Of a DNA stretch of 64,000 nt, positions 9,741-18,672 are shown piece after piece. The notes beneath the pieces were generated by a model. The model was not told the origin of the DNA. It saw nothing but the letters and a program-made list of their open reading frames with translations, and did not search any database. Source of the DNA: Verrucomicrobiia bacterium. GTDB lineage: Bacteria > Verrucomicrobiota > Verrucomicrobiia > Limisphaerales > JAEYXS01. The number at the start of each line of letters is the position of its first letter. Position 1 is the first letter of the stretch. The stretch is from NCBI GenBank assembly GCA_036405135.1, contig DASWYF010000040.1, positions 1 to 64,000 of the forward strand, read 5' to 3'. A program made the position numbers and the translations under genes.

Positions 9741-11159
9741 ATGGAGACCAAACACTACGACCTCGTGGTCATCGGCTCCGGTCCGGCTGGTGAAAAAGGT
9801 GCCGCCCAGGCGGCCTACTTCGGTAAACGCGTCGCTCTCATCGAGAAGGAGCACGTCCTCGGTGGAGCCGCCGCCAATACCGGCACCCTGCCCTCCAAGA
9901 CGTTACGCGAGACCGCCCTCTACCTCTCCGGTTTCCATCAACGCGGCCTCTACGGCATCAATTTCTCCCTGAAAGATAAAGTCACTGCCCGCGACTTCCT
10001 CTACCGCGAGCAGCAAGTCGTCCAGACCGAACGCGCCCGCATCGCCGAAAATCTCAAGCGCCACAAAGTCGATCTCTACAAAGGCTTCGCCGCCTTCGAA
10101 GACGCCCACACCATCTCCGTCAAACCGGCGCACTCACCAGCAGCTCACATCCGGGGCGACATCATCCTTATCGCCACCGGTTCACACCCGCATCATCCGC
10201 CGCAATTCCCTTTCCACGATGCGCGCGTCTATGACTCCGACACTATCCTGAACCTCCGCGAGATCCCCGCCACCATGCTCATCGCCGGTGGCGGCGTCAT
10301 CGGCTGCGAATACGCCTGCCTCTTCTCCGCCCTTGGCGTGAAGGTTTCTCTCGTCGAAGGCCGCGATCGTCTCCTCGGTTTTCTCGATGCCGAAGTCTCC
10401 CACGCCTTCGCCGCCAGCATGACCACCATGGGCGTGGACCTCCATATGCCCGACTCCATTGAGACCGTACAAGCGGAAGACGAAATCATCGTCACTCTCA
10501 AATCTAGCAAGCGCCTCGCCGTCCAAAGCGTCCTCGCCGCCACTGGTCGCACTGGGAATACGGAAGGCATGAACCTCGAAGGCATCGGCATCCAGCCCAG
10601 CAAACGCGGCACCTTGGATGTGAACGCAAACTATCAAAGCCTGCTTCCCCACATCTACGCCGTCGGCGATGTCATCGGCTTCCCCGCGCTCGCCTCCACC
10701 TCCATGGAGCAAGCCCGCGTTGCCATGGTCCACGCCTTCGATCTCAAATACAAATCCGGCGTCGCGCACATCCTGCCATACGGCATTTACACGATTCCCG
10801 AATGCTCCATGGCCGGTGAAACCGAGGAAACTCTTCAGCAAAAGAACATTCCCTATGTCGTCGGCCGCACCCGTTATGCCCACAATGCCCGCGGCCAGAT
10901 CATCGGTGACAAAGAAGGCTTCCTGAAACTCATATTCGCTGAGGAAGATATGAAACTCCTCGGCGTCCACGTCATCGGCGAGCAAGCCAGTGAATTGATC
11001 CACATCGGCCTCATGGCCCTCCAAACCAAGTCCGGAGCCGATCTCTTTATCCAGACCTGTTTCAATTACCCCACCCTTTCCGAGATGTATAAATACGCGA
11101 CCTACGATGCCCTCGGTCAACGCGCCAAACGCCTCAAAGCTCGCGAACAAGACGCATGA
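9741..11159 (+). CDS. sthA: Soluble NAD(P)+ transhydrogenase (Si-specific)
   Basis: A 472-aa flavoprotein of the pyridine nucleotide-disulfide oxidoreductase family that balances NADPH and NADH in the cytosol. The FAD site GSGPAGEKGA is at residues 11-20. The segment that carries the redox CxxxxC pair in lipoamide dehydrogenases reads GGAAANTGTLPSK here, so both cysteines are absent, as expected for SthA. A central NAD(P) fold (IAGGGVIGCEYA), an AVGDVIGFPALAS FAD contact and a C-terminal dimerization domain follow. The length matches the family (about 465). ATG 9741 gives an aligned N-terminus. The stop overlaps the next gene by ATGA, so the two are probably co-translated. Confidence 0.93.
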   Translation: METKHYDLVVIGSGPAGEKGAAQAAYFGKRVALIEKEHVLGGAAANTGTLPSKTLRETALYLSGFHQRGLYGINFSLKDKVTARDFLYREQQVVQTERARIAENLKRHKVDLYKGFAAFEDAHTISVKPAHSPAAHIRGDIILIATGSHPHHPPQFPFHDARVYDSDTILNLREIPATMLIAGGGVIGCEYACLFSALGVKVSLVEGRDRLLGFLDAEVSHAFAASMTTMGVDLHMPDSIETVQAEDEIIVTLKSSKRLAVQSVLAATGRTGNTEGMNLEGIGIQPSKRGTLDVNANYQSLLPHIYAVGDVIGFPALASTSMEQARVAMVHAFDLKYKSGVAHILPYGIYTIPECSMAGETEETLQQKNIPYVVGRTRYAHNARGQIIGDKEGFLKLIFAEEDMKLLGVHVIGEQASELIHIGLMALQTKSGADLFIQTCFNYPTLSEMYKYATYDALGQRAKRLKAREQDA

Positions 11160-12040
11160 ACACCCGGGACTTTCTCAAAACCTCCGTCCTAGCCGCCGCC
11201 AGCCTGACCACCGGCCAACTCACCGCTGCTGACGCCAAGCCCGAGACGAAGCAGAAGTTACCACCCCTCCGCGCCATGCGTCTCGGCATGGTCACTTACA
11301 ATCTCGGCAAAGACTGGGACGTCCCTACTATTATCAAGAATTGCACTGACACAAAATTCCAAGGCGTCGAACTCCGCACCACGCACAAGCACAGTGTGGA
11401 AGTCTCCTTGAGCAAAGCCGAACGCGGCGACGTCATGCAGCGCTTCCAAGATTCCCCCGTGGAACTTCACAGCCTCGGCAGCGCCTTCGATTACCACACG
11501 CCCGACCAGGCCAAGCTCCGCAAAGACATCGAAGCCACCAAGGAATACATCATCCTCGCTCACGATGTCGGCGCCAAAGGCATCAAAGTCCGTCCGAACG
11601 CCTTCCCCAAAGAAGTCCCCCCCGAAAAGACTTTGGAGCAGATCGGTAAATCCCTCCGCGAACTTGGCGAATTCGCCTCCGGCTATGGTCAGGAGATCCG
11701 CGTGGAAGTTCACGGCAAGGACACTTCCCTGCTTCCGAACATCCGCAAGATGATGGATTTCGCCAACCACCCCCAAGTCGGCGTCTGCTGGAACTCCAAT
11801 GACACGGATCTCGACGGCGATGGCTTCGAAAAGAACTTCGATCTCGTTAAAGACCGCATCAAGCTCGTCCATCTCCGCGACCTATATCTGGATACCTACC
11901 CCTTCCGCCGCCTCTTCCAACGCTTGAACGATATCGAATACGCCGGGTTCTGCCTTGCAGAAATCCCGGAAAGCCCTGACGCTCTAAGGGTGATGCGGTA
12001 TTTTAGGGGACTTTGGCTGGCATATCAGGACGCCTTGTAA
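11156..12040 (+). CDS. Sugar phosphate isomerase/epimerase-like TIM barrel, exported
   Basis: A 294-aa AP_endonuc_2 (xylose isomerase-like) TIM-barrel protein. The N-terminus MNTRDFLKTSVLAAASL is a signal peptide in the style seen on periplasmic PVC proteins; only one Arg precedes the hydrophobic core, so Tat export is not clear. Barrel marks are GVELRTTHKH, VELHSLGSAF, VHGKDT, VCWNSNDTD and LVHLRDLY, the last holding likely metal ligands. Its ATG overlaps the sthA stop by 4 bp. Relatives act on sugars, inositols or 3-keto-glycosides, so a role beside the DUF1080 proteins elsewhere in the window is possible but unproven. The substrate is unknown. Confidence 0.82.
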   Translation: MNTRDFLKTSVLAAASLTTGQLTAADAKPETKQKLPPLRAMRLGMVTYNLGKDWDVPTIIKNCTDTKFQGVELRTTHKHSVEVSLSKAERGDVMQRFQDSPVELHSLGSAFDYHTPDQAKLRKDIEATKEYIILAHDVGAKGIKVRPNAFPKEVPPEKTLEQIGKSLRELGEFASGYGQEIRVEVHGKDTSLLPNIRKMMDFANHPQVGVCWNSNDTDLDGDGFEKNFDLVKDRIKLVHLRDLYLDTYPFRRLFQRLNDIEYAGFCLAEIPESPDALRVMRYFRGLWLAYQDAL

Positions 12041-12133
12041 TATTTTCTAACACAACACATACCCGAACAGTCCATATTACCGGAATGACATGCGTACCGT
12101 GCCGAAAGTTCTCCGTGCAAACACAGTCCTTTG

Positions 12134-12146
12134 TGTTACGGTAACA
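12134..12146. promoter_or_regulatory. 13-bp palindrome upstream of the Prc-type protease
   Basis: TGTTACGGTAACA is a perfect palindrome around a central G and sits 26 bp before the protease ATG. The size suits a dimeric repressor site, but no regulator is adjacent, so its role is speculative. Confidence 0.3.
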
Positions 12147-12172
12147 ACGTTGTCAGCCCAGCTTTTAATAAC

Positions 12173-14389
12173 ATGATGTTTCGCAAACTCTCTGCCATCG
12201 CGGCACTCTTGGCCGTCGTTCTGCTGCCGCTCCGCGGGTTCGCCCTTGTAGAGTGGAAGCCCTTGGAAGCCGGTGCCAATGATAACACGACAGCTATCCT
12301 GACCGCTCGCATGCTGGAGCGCGCCCACTACTCCCAGATGGCCTTCAACGATGAAGTATCATCCAAGTTTCTGGACCACTATCTGGACCGCTGGGATCCG
12401 CAGCACATCTTTTTCTTCAAGACAGATTTGGAAGAATTCGAGAAATGGCGCACCAAGCTGGATGAGATGACCATCAACTCAGGTGACACTTCTCCTGCCT
12501 ACCTTATTTTCAACCGCTTCTATGAACGCCTCCGGCTGCAGCAGACCTTCATCCAAAACCTCCTGGATACTGAGACTTTTGAATTCAACACCGATGATCG
12601 TTATCTCCTGAACCGCAAGGATGCCCCCCGTCCGGCTGACCTGAAGGAAGCAAAGCAGCTCTGGCGCGATCGCGTCCGGTTTGAATACCTCACCGAAAAG
12701 CTAAACAAAAAGACTCACGAAGAGATCGTGAAATCCATCAAGAAACGCTACGACCGCATTTACAAGATGGTGGAAGGCTTTGATGCCGAACAGGTTCTTT
12801 CCGAATACCTCACCGTCTTGGGCACCATTTACGATCCGCACTCGGATTACATGAGCAAGTCCGAGCTGGATAACTTCTCCATCGGCATGCGTCTCTCGCT
12901 GGTCGGCATCGGGGCTCAACTCACCAGTGATGATGGTTATTGCAAGATCATGGAACTCGTTCCCGGTGGTCCTGCAGCCCGCAGCAAAAAGCTCAAACCG
13001 AACGATCGCATCGTAGCTGTCGCCCAAGGTAACGGCGAGGCTATGGATGTGATCGATATGCCGCTCAATAAGATAGTGGAAAAGATCCGCGGCACCAAAG
13101 GCACCGAAGTCAGGCTTACCGTCATTCCGGCTGATGCAGCGGACTCCTCCGTCCGTAACGTCGTCAGCCTGATCCGCGAGGAGATCAAACTGGAAGACCA
13201 GGAAGCCAAAGCCCAGATCATCGAGTTCCCGGATGGCAAAGGGAAAACCAACCGCCTGGGCGTCATCGATCTGCCTTCATTTTATGCGGATTTCAACCTC
13301 GACGACAAGAAACCTGACGGGGAACGAAAGAGCACGACCCGCGATGTCAGCCGACTGCTCACCAAACTGAAAGAGGAAAACATCAGCGGTCTTATCTTGG
13401 ATCTGCGTCGTAATGGTGGCGGCTCTTTGGAAGAAGCCATCAAACTTACTGGCCTCTTCATCCGCCAAGGACCTGTTGTGCAAGTCAAAGATCCTTCCGG
13501 CGAAGTGACTGTGGATAAGGATAACGATCCCAAGGTGGAATACGATGGTCCAATGATTGTTCTTACCAGCCGTTTCAGTGCCTCCGCTTCTGAAATTCTG
13601 GCGGGTGCATTGCAGGACTATGGCCGCTCGTTGATCGTGGGCGATTCCTCCACTCACGGCAAAGGCACCGTGCAAACCTTGATGGAACTCTCACGCTTCC
13701 TGCGGACCCCTGAGTTCAATCCGGGCGCAGTCAAAGTTACCATCCGTAAATTCTATCGCCCAAGCGGTGCTTCCACCCAACGTCGTGGCGTCGTGCCGGA
13801 CATCGTCCTGCCTTCCGTGAATAATCACGCTGAAGTCGGTGAAGGTGCTTTGGAGAACGCCTTGCCTTGGGATACCATTGAGGCCGCTGAATTCCGTCCC
13901 GTCAACCGCGTGGCTCCTTACTTGGAGGATTTGAAGCAGAAATCCACCAGCCGCATTGAAGCCAGCAAAGATTACGCTTACGTGAAGGAAGATATCGAAC
14001 GCTTCGACAAGATCCGTGCGGACAAGACCGTCTCCATGAACGAAGCACAGCGTGTGAAAGAAAAAGAGGATCTCAAGAAGGTCGAGACCGCTCGCAAACA
14101 GGAGCGCAAAGATCGCAAGACACCGCTGCCTACTACTTATAAGATTTCACTCAAGCAAGCCACCCAACCCGGCCTGCCTGCTCCCTTCGATCCGGCCAAA
14201 GCTAAGGAAGAAAAACCTGAACGCGCCAAGCTGGATGATGAAAAGGCTGACGAAGAAGAAGCTGTCGAGATTCCCGATGTAGCCCTGCTTGAAGCTGAAA
14301 ACATTCTTCTGGATTTCGTGAAACTGATCAATGCCCGCACGGCTTTGGCCAATAACGAACCGGAAAAACCAGCTGTTCAGACCAAGTAA
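12173..14389 (+). CDS. prc: Prc-type C-terminal processing peptidase (S41)
   Basis: A 738-aa periplasmic tail-specific protease. ATG 12173 (a second ATG directly follows at 12176) starts a signal peptide, MMFRKLSAIAALLAVVLLP. An N-terminal helical domain leads into a PDZ domain at about 245-340, which in this family gates substrate C-termini, then the S41 core. The catalytic Ser lies in SASASE (469-474) and the Lys is K497 in HGKGTVQ, in Prc and not CtpA spacing. A charged Lys/Glu-rich C-terminal region (about 600-700) matches the DUF3340-type tail of Prc. E. coli Prc processes FtsI and other envelope proteins; the targets here are unknown. The gene ends at a shared terminator facing ppaC. 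Confidence 0.93.
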   Translation: MMFRKLSAIAALLAVVLLPLRGFALVEWKPLEAGANDNTTAILTARMLERAHYSQMAFNDEVSSKFLDHYLDRWDPQHIFFFKTDLEEFEKWRTKLDEMTINSGDTSPAYLIFNRFYERLRLQQTFIQNLLDTETFEFNTDDRYLLNRKDAPRPADLKEAKQLWRDRVRFEYLTEKLNKKTHEEIVKSIKKRYDRIYKMVEGFDAEQVLSEYLTVLGTIYDPHSDYMSKSELDNFSIGMRLSLVGIGAQLTSDDGYCKIMELVPGGPAARSKKLKPNDRIVAVAQGNGEAMDVIDMPLNKIVEKIRGTKGTEVRLTVIPADAADSSVRNVVSLIREEIKLEDQEAKAQIIEFPDGKGKTNRLGVIDLPSFYADFNLDDKKPDGERKSTTRDVSRLLTKLKEENISGLILDLRRNGGGSLEEAIKLTGLFIRQGPVVQVKDPSGEVTVDKDNDPKVEYDGPMIVLTSRFSASASEILAGALQDYGRSLIVGDSSTHGKGTVQTLMELSRFLRTPEFNPGAVKVTIRKFYRPSGASTQRRGVVPDIVLPSVNNHAEVGEGALENALPWDTIEAAEFRPVNRVAPYLEDLKQKSTSRIEASKDYAYVKEDIERFDKIRADKTVSMNEAQRVKEKEDLKKVETARKQERKDRKTPLPTTYKISLKQATQPGLPAPFDPAKAKEEKPERAKLDDEKADEEEAVEIPDVALLEAENILLDFVKLINARTALANNEPEKPAVQTK

Positions 14390-14413
14390 CAGTCCATTCA
14401 ACGGATCAACAAA

Positions 14414-14447
14414 AACCCCGGCACCAACGTGTCGGGGTTCTGCTTTT
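14414..14447. terminator. Bidirectional intrinsic terminator between prc and ppaC
   Basis: AACCCCGGCAC pairs with GTGTCGGGGTT (one mismatch) around a 4-nt loop. The plus strand continues CTGCTTTT, and the A-run on the other side gives TTTTTG on the minus strand. It lies between the two convergent stops, so it should serve both genes. Confidence 0.85.
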
Positions 14448-14476
14448 ACGGGGATGTTAGACGGATCGAACCAATC

Positions 14477-16129
14477 TCAATTCCGTATCCGCAGCAAACA
14501 ACCAGTCAGATACGGCAGCAACTGCTTCTTGCGCGACACCACATCCTTCAACTCATAGATGCCAGGCTGCACTTCAGGATAGTCAATGGTGTCCTTGAAG
14601 CCCTTATCACTCGCCACCATCAGCAATGAGGTTTGGCAGACAACATCCGTGACTAACAGTGCTGCAAAGAGGTACCCGTTTTTAAGCCGGTAACTATCCA
14701 GAGCCGCCACCACTGCATCCTTGCGTTTCCAGAACTGGTCGAAACCGATCTCCTCGATTTGCGCCACCGAAAACTTCTGTCCGTTCTCCACATACTCTTT
14801 GCAATCCGTGGTGATAGCCTGATCCGGAGTCCGCGAGATAAGCACCGAGCCTGAAGCGAACAGCTTTTCGGTGAATTCAGCAGCATTCACTCCGGCGATG
14901 ACTTCCAGTTCCGCCAAGATCTGGGCATCCCGCTCCGTCGTCGTCGGTGAGGTTAGATTCAGCGTGTCCGACACCAAGCCCGCCAACAATAACCCGGCGA
15001 CCTGCGTTGGCATCTCCACCTGATAGCGGAAGAAGCAATCAGCCACGATCGTACTCGTGGAACCCACTGGCTCATTGCGGAAAAGGATCGGCTGCTGTGT
15101 TGTGAACGTGCCGATACGATGATGATCCACCACTTCAATGATATCCACCTGATCTGCTCCCATCACCGCCTGAGAAAGCTCATTGTGATCCACGAGAATG
15201 AGCTGTCTCTCCACCTTCTTTAGGAAGTCAGATTTGGAGAGGATACCCACTACCTCATTTTCATCATTCACCACCGGGAATGCCAGGAAGCTCGACTCTG
15301 CCGCCAGCTTCTGGATGCCCAGCAACGGTTCATCTTCCCGGAACGTCAGGAAATGCTCGTGCGACATGTGCGTCACATTGATGGCCGCACGGCAAAGCAT
15401 CGCCGTTGTCGCCGAATCATGCGGAGATACGATGATGCTCACTCCATTCTCCTTGGCCTTAGCCAAGATTTCCGGAGCCACTGGCAAACCGCCCGTGACA
15501 ATCATCACCTTTACCTTCTCGCGGATCGCCAGTTCTTGCACATCCTGACGATCACCCACCACCACCAAGATTCGCTCCGGCTTATAATTGGGAAGACGTT
15601 GTGCAAAAGCCTCCAGGCTCATCGCACCGATCATCAGCACGAGATCCTCTTCCTTGTCCGCATCCTCCACATGGAGCATGCGACCATTGACCGTCCGGGC
15701 CAGATTGCGCAAAGAAGCCAGCACTCGTCGTGAATCAAAAACACGATTCGGTGCCGGGAAGAAAAATTTGCTCATTTTGAAGACGGACACCAAGCCTTTG
15801 CAGCTCCGATCTTCATTCAGGATAGGCAGCACACGGATGTTACGGTCATCCATCATCCCCAGTGCTTCCGCCACGGTCGTGCGTGAGGAAACGCTGACCA
15901 CGTTGGATTGCATCACGTCACGGACCTTGGGTGAGACATCCGCCACGAACTTGGGTGCCGGCACACCGAAGGATTTCAGCACGAAATTGATGCGGTCATT
16001 CAGATCCCCGCATCGTGCCGGAACCACCTGTCGCATGCCCGTCCGCCGCTTGAACTCGGCGTATCCGATTGCCGAGCAGATGGCGTCCGTGTCCGGATTG
16101 CGATGCCCTATCACCAAAACTTCACTCAT
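14477..16129 (-). CDS. ppaC: Family II inorganic pyrophosphatase with CBS and DRTGG domains
   Basis: A 550-aa Mn/Co-dependent DHH-superfamily pyrophosphatase that hydrolyses PPi in the cytosol. ATG 16129 (MSEVLVIGHRNPDTD) aligns with the family start; the longer frame adds 23 unrelated residues. Metal-site motifs are GHRNPDTD, LVDHNE and VVDHHR, and the C-terminal DHHA2 domain carries the substrate-binding SRKKQ near the end. An insert of about 240 residues between the first motifs and DHN carries a first CBS repeat (VRDVMQSNVVSV), a DRTGG-like domain (DLVLMIGAMSLEAF, KVMIVTGG) and a second CBS repeat (FLAFPVVNDENEVVGILSKS). CBS-type family II enzymes are regulated by adenine nucleotides, which is expected here. 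The minus-strand gene shares a terminator with prc. Confidence 0.93.
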   Translation of the reverse strand: MSEVLVIGHRNPDTDAICSAIGYAEFKRRTGMRQVVPARCGDLNDRINFVLKSFGVPAPKFVADVSPKVRDVMQSNVVSVSSRTTVAEALGMMDDRNIRVLPILNEDRSCKGLVSVFKMSKFFFPAPNRVFDSRRVLASLRNLARTVNGRMLHVEDADKEEDLVLMIGAMSLEAFAQRLPNYKPERILVVVGDRQDVQELAIREKVKVMIVTGGLPVAPEILAKAKENGVSIIVSPHDSATTAMLCRAAINVTHMSHEHFLTFREDEPLLGIQKLAAESSFLAFPVVNDENEVVGILSKSDFLKKVERQLILVDHNELSQAVMGADQVDIIEVVDHHRIGTFTTQQPILFRNEPVGSTSTIVADCFFRYQVEMPTQVAGLLLAGLVSDTLNLTSPTTTERDAQILAELEVIAGVNAAEFTEKLFASGSVLISRTPDQAITTDCKEYVENGQKFSVAQIEEIGFDQFWKRKDAVVAALDSYRLKNGYLFAALLVTDVVCQTSLLMVASDKGFKDTIDYPEVQPGIYELKDVVSRKKQLLPYLTGCLLRIRN

Positions 16130-16290
16130 TGGAAAAATCCCTTCGGTTGCCCGGAAGGTAACTGGCGCCAGTATCCACCGCAAGTCATCCCCTGTCAAAA
16201 GTCGCTGGCAGTAACTATCCTTATGACTAGGAACACTCCATATGCTGAACCACTTGTGTTACCCATGTCCTGCCTGCGCCCTTCCCCTCT

Positions 16291-16320
16291 GAAAACTGAA
16301 CACTGAAAAACTTAAAACTC
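16291..16320. repeat. Phrase repeat, GAAAACTGAACACTGAAAA type
   Basis: GAAAACTGAACACTGAAAAACTTAAAACTC is nearly the same phrase as at 33940-33970 (GAAAGCTGAACACTGAAAACT) and related to 33691-33720. It sits about 70 bp upstream of the likely parA start, in the divergent gap with ppaC. Confidence 0.55.
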
Positions 16321-16389
16321 CTTTTGTCATTTTAAGCTTCTGCCTTGAAGTTCTTGCACTCGCTCCTCGCCCTCTCTTTAATCCAACGC

Positions 16390-17166
16390 GTGCCTGCAAA
16401 GATCATAGCTGTGGCCAATCAGAAGGGCGGCGTCGGCAAGACCACGACGTCCGTCAATCTCTCCGCCTGCCTTGCCGCCAGTGGTAAGCGCGTATTGCTC
16501 GTAGATATCGACCCCCAAGCTAATGCCACTAGCGGCCTCGGCTTTGAAAAGATCGAAGGCGCCAGCCTCTATCGCCCCGTCCTTGGCGAAGGCACGTTGG
16601 AAGAAAAGATCCAGCAGACTGCTTTCGAGAATCTCGACCTGATCCCCAGCGAAGTGGATCTCTGTGGCGTGGATATCGAACTCGCCCGTATGGATGGTCA
16701 CCTGCTGCGCCTTAAATCCATCGCCGAAGCCATCCGCGCCAGTGACCGCTATCAGGCCATCATCCTCGATTGCCCGCCTTCCTTGGGCATCATGACCCTG
16801 AACGCTTTCTCTGCAGCCGATTACCTGCTCGTGCCGCTCCAATGCGAATACTACGCGCTCGAGGGCATCTCGATGATCACTCGCCTGCACAACCAGTTGC
16901 GCGATGGCGGCATCAATCCTAACCTCGAACTGCTCGGCGTCGTCATGACCATGTTCGATGGTCGCACGAATCTTTCCAATCAAGTGGTCACAGAAGTGCG
17001 CCAGCATTTCGGTGACAAAGTTTTCGACACCGTCATACCTCGCGCCACCCGTCTGGCGGAAGCCCCCAGCTTCGGCAAGCCGATCATCCACTATGACAAA
17101 TATAGTGCCGGTGCCGCCGCCTATGAGGTTTTGTCCGAGGAAGTCGCCAAACGGCTTGGCATTTAA
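16390..17166 (+). CDS. parA: ParA-family partitioning ATPase
   Basis: A 258-aa deviant Walker-A ATPase of the ParA/Soj type, which binds DNA non-specifically and positions chromosomal or other cargo. GTG 16390 is chosen because PAKIIAVANQKGGVGKTTT starts there, as in ParA proteins; the open frame runs back to a TTG at 16345 with 15 residues that do not fit. Motifs: KGGVGKTTTS (Walker A), DIDPQANATSGL, ILDCPPSLG and the LQCEYYALEG region. No parB follows; a PQQ-like gene on the same strand comes 93 bp later, so this is an orphan or its partner lies elsewhere. Confidence 0.9.
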   Translation: MPAKIIAVANQKGGVGKTTTSVNLSACLAASGKRVLLVDIDPQANATSGLGFEKIEGASLYRPVLGEGTLEEKIQQTAFENLDLIPSEVDLCGVDIELARMDGHLLRLKSIAEAIRASDRYQAIILDCPPSLGIMTLNAFSAADYLLVPLQCEYYALEGISMITRLHNQLRDGGINPNLELLGVVMTMFDGRTNLSNQVVTEVRQHFGDKVFDTVIPRATRLAEAPSFGKPIIHYDKYSAGAAAYEVLSEEVAKRLGI

Positions 17167-17259
17167 CCGCATTACATTTCGGCCTGAGTTTTCCACTTGG
17201 TATTGCGAATGTTTAGCAGATAGAATTCGTCTATTATTTACCAAATCCGATAACCGAAC

Positions 17260-18564
17260 ATGAAACACACCAATCCATTCCAATCTTGGACGCTCGGGCT
17301 GGCTTCATTGCTGACCTGCGCGACACTCGTTCAGGCAGCCGACTGGCCTCAATACCGCGGCCCCAGTGCTGATGGCATCTCCACCGAGAAGCTCGTGAGC
17401 AAGACGTGGCCTGCCAATGGTCCCAAGGTTTTGTGGAAGCGTCCTTTGACGGATGGTTTCAGTTCTTTCGCTGTCTCCGGCGGAAAAGCATTCACCATCG
17501 TCGGCAAGAATGAAGGTGGTGTGATTCAGGAAACCGTTGCCGCATTGGATGTGAACACTGGCAATGCGCTGTGGGCTGTCCCCATCGGCATCGCCAAGTA
17601 TGGTCATGATGGCGGCAACGCTGGCACCGCTGATAACAAAGGCGGAGACGGCCCTCGCACCACCCCCACGGTGGACGGCAAAAACGTTTACGCTCTCTCT
17701 GCCGATCTTGTACTCGTCTGCTTCGATGCCGATAAAGGCACCAAGAAGTGGCAGCGCGACATCATGAAGGAGCATGCCGGTGTCAATATCACTTGGAAGA
17801 ATGCAGCGTCTCCCGTGATCGATGGTGATTTGATCTTTGTAGCCGGTGGTGGCCCGGGACAAGCGCTCCTCGCCTTCAACAAGAACGACGGCAAAACCGT
17901 CTGGAAGACTCAGGACGACAAGATGACGCACTCGACTCCCGTCGTACGTGACATCCATGGTGTCCGCCAGGTGATTTTCTTCACCCAGAAGGGCTTGGTT
18001 TCCTGCGATGTTAAAAACGGTTCCGTGCTTTGGCGCTGGGATTATAAATTCAACGTCTCCACGGCCATTTCGCCCGTTGTTTCCGGAGACATCGTTTACG
18101 TGTCAGCCGGTTACGGCGTGGGTGCTGGTGCTTGCAAAGTCAGCAAGAACGGTTCCGCATTCAGCGCCGCTGAACTCTGGCGCAAGAACAACGAACTGCC
18201 GAACCATTGGAGTACGCCTGTTCTGAAGGACGGCTACCTCTACGGCATGTTCCAGTTCAAAGAATACGGCACCGGCCCGCTCAAGTGCGTGGAACTCGCC
18301 ACTGGCAAAGAGATGTGGAGCAAGGCCGGTTTCGGCCCCGGTAACGTTCTGCTCGTTGATGGACATCTCTTGGTCTTGGGTGACGCTGGTCAACTCGTCC
18401 TCGTCGAAGCCTCTCCGAAAGCTTACACCGAAGTGGCGAATGCCAAAGTGATCTCTGGCAAATGCTGGAGCACCCCTGCTCTGGCAGACGGCAAAGTCTA
18501 CCTGCGCAGCACCAAAGAAGGCGTCTGCGTAGACATCGGCAGTAAAGTCGCCTCCGCGAAGTAA
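17260..18564 (+). CDS. Secreted PQQ-like beta-propeller protein
   Basis: A 434-aa exported propeller. The signal peptide MKHTNPFQSWTLGLASLLT is followed by the DWPQYRGPSADG opening that marks PVC PQQ-like repeat proteins. Propeller blades show the usual AxD..tG.xxW pattern (VAALDVNTGNALW, LVCFDADKGTKKW, LLAFNKNDGKTVW, CVELATGKEMW). These proteins resemble BamB and quinoprotein propellers, but the PQQ-binding residues cannot be confirmed by eye, so an enzymatic role should not be assumed. An intrinsic terminator lies 20 bp after the stop. Confidence 0.88.
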   Translation: MKHTNPFQSWTLGLASLLTCATLVQAADWPQYRGPSADGISTEKLVSKTWPANGPKVLWKRPLTDGFSSFAVSGGKAFTIVGKNEGGVIQETVAALDVNTGNALWAVPIGIAKYGHDGGNAGTADNKGGDGPRTTPTVDGKNVYALSADLVLVCFDADKGTKKWQRDIMKEHAGVNITWKNAASPVIDGDLIFVAGGGPGQALLAFNKNDGKTVWKTQDDKMTHSTPVVRDIHGVRQVIFFTQKGLVSCDVKNGSVLWRWDYKFNVSTAISPVVSGDIVYVSAGYGVGAGACKVSKNGSAFSAAELWRKNNELPNHWSTPVLKDGYLYGMFQFKEYGTGPLKCVELATGKEMWSKAGFGPGNVLLVDGHLLVLGDAGQLVLVEASPKAYTEVANAKVISGKCWSTPALADGKVYLRSTKEGVCVDIGSKVASAK

Positions 18565-18583
18565 TCTGTTTTCATCAGCAATC

Positions 18584-18612
18584 AAAGGCGGACCGCAAGG
18601 TCCGCCTTTTTC
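18584..18612. terminator. Intrinsic terminator after the PQQ-like gene
   Basis: AAAGGCGGACC pairs perfectly with GGTCCGCCTTT around a GCAA tetraloop and runs into TTTTT. It faces the minus-strand AraC gene 60 bp away, and the AAA on the left flank would give it weak activity in that direction too. Confidence 0.9.
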
Positions 18613-18616
18613 ATTT

Positions 18617-18665
18617 GGAGCGCGGGTTGTCCCAACCAGCAGGAAGCTGCTGAGCCAGCCTCTCC
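18617..18665. repeat. Possible GGAGCGCGGGTT intergenic repeat
   Basis: After the terminator lies GGAGCGCGGGTTGTCCCAACC, whose GGTTG...CAACC arms can pair, then GCAGGAAGCTGC, which forms a small hairpin. It looks like one more member of the short intergenic elements in this genome, but no second copy is in the window. Confidence 0.3.
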
Positions 18666-18672
18666 AACTCCC

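Noticed and set aside
10182-11150. A 322-codon open frame antisense to sthA
   Set aside because: The opposite strand encodes a full SthA with FAD and NAD motifs; the antisense product is Gly/Asp/Ala-rich noise.
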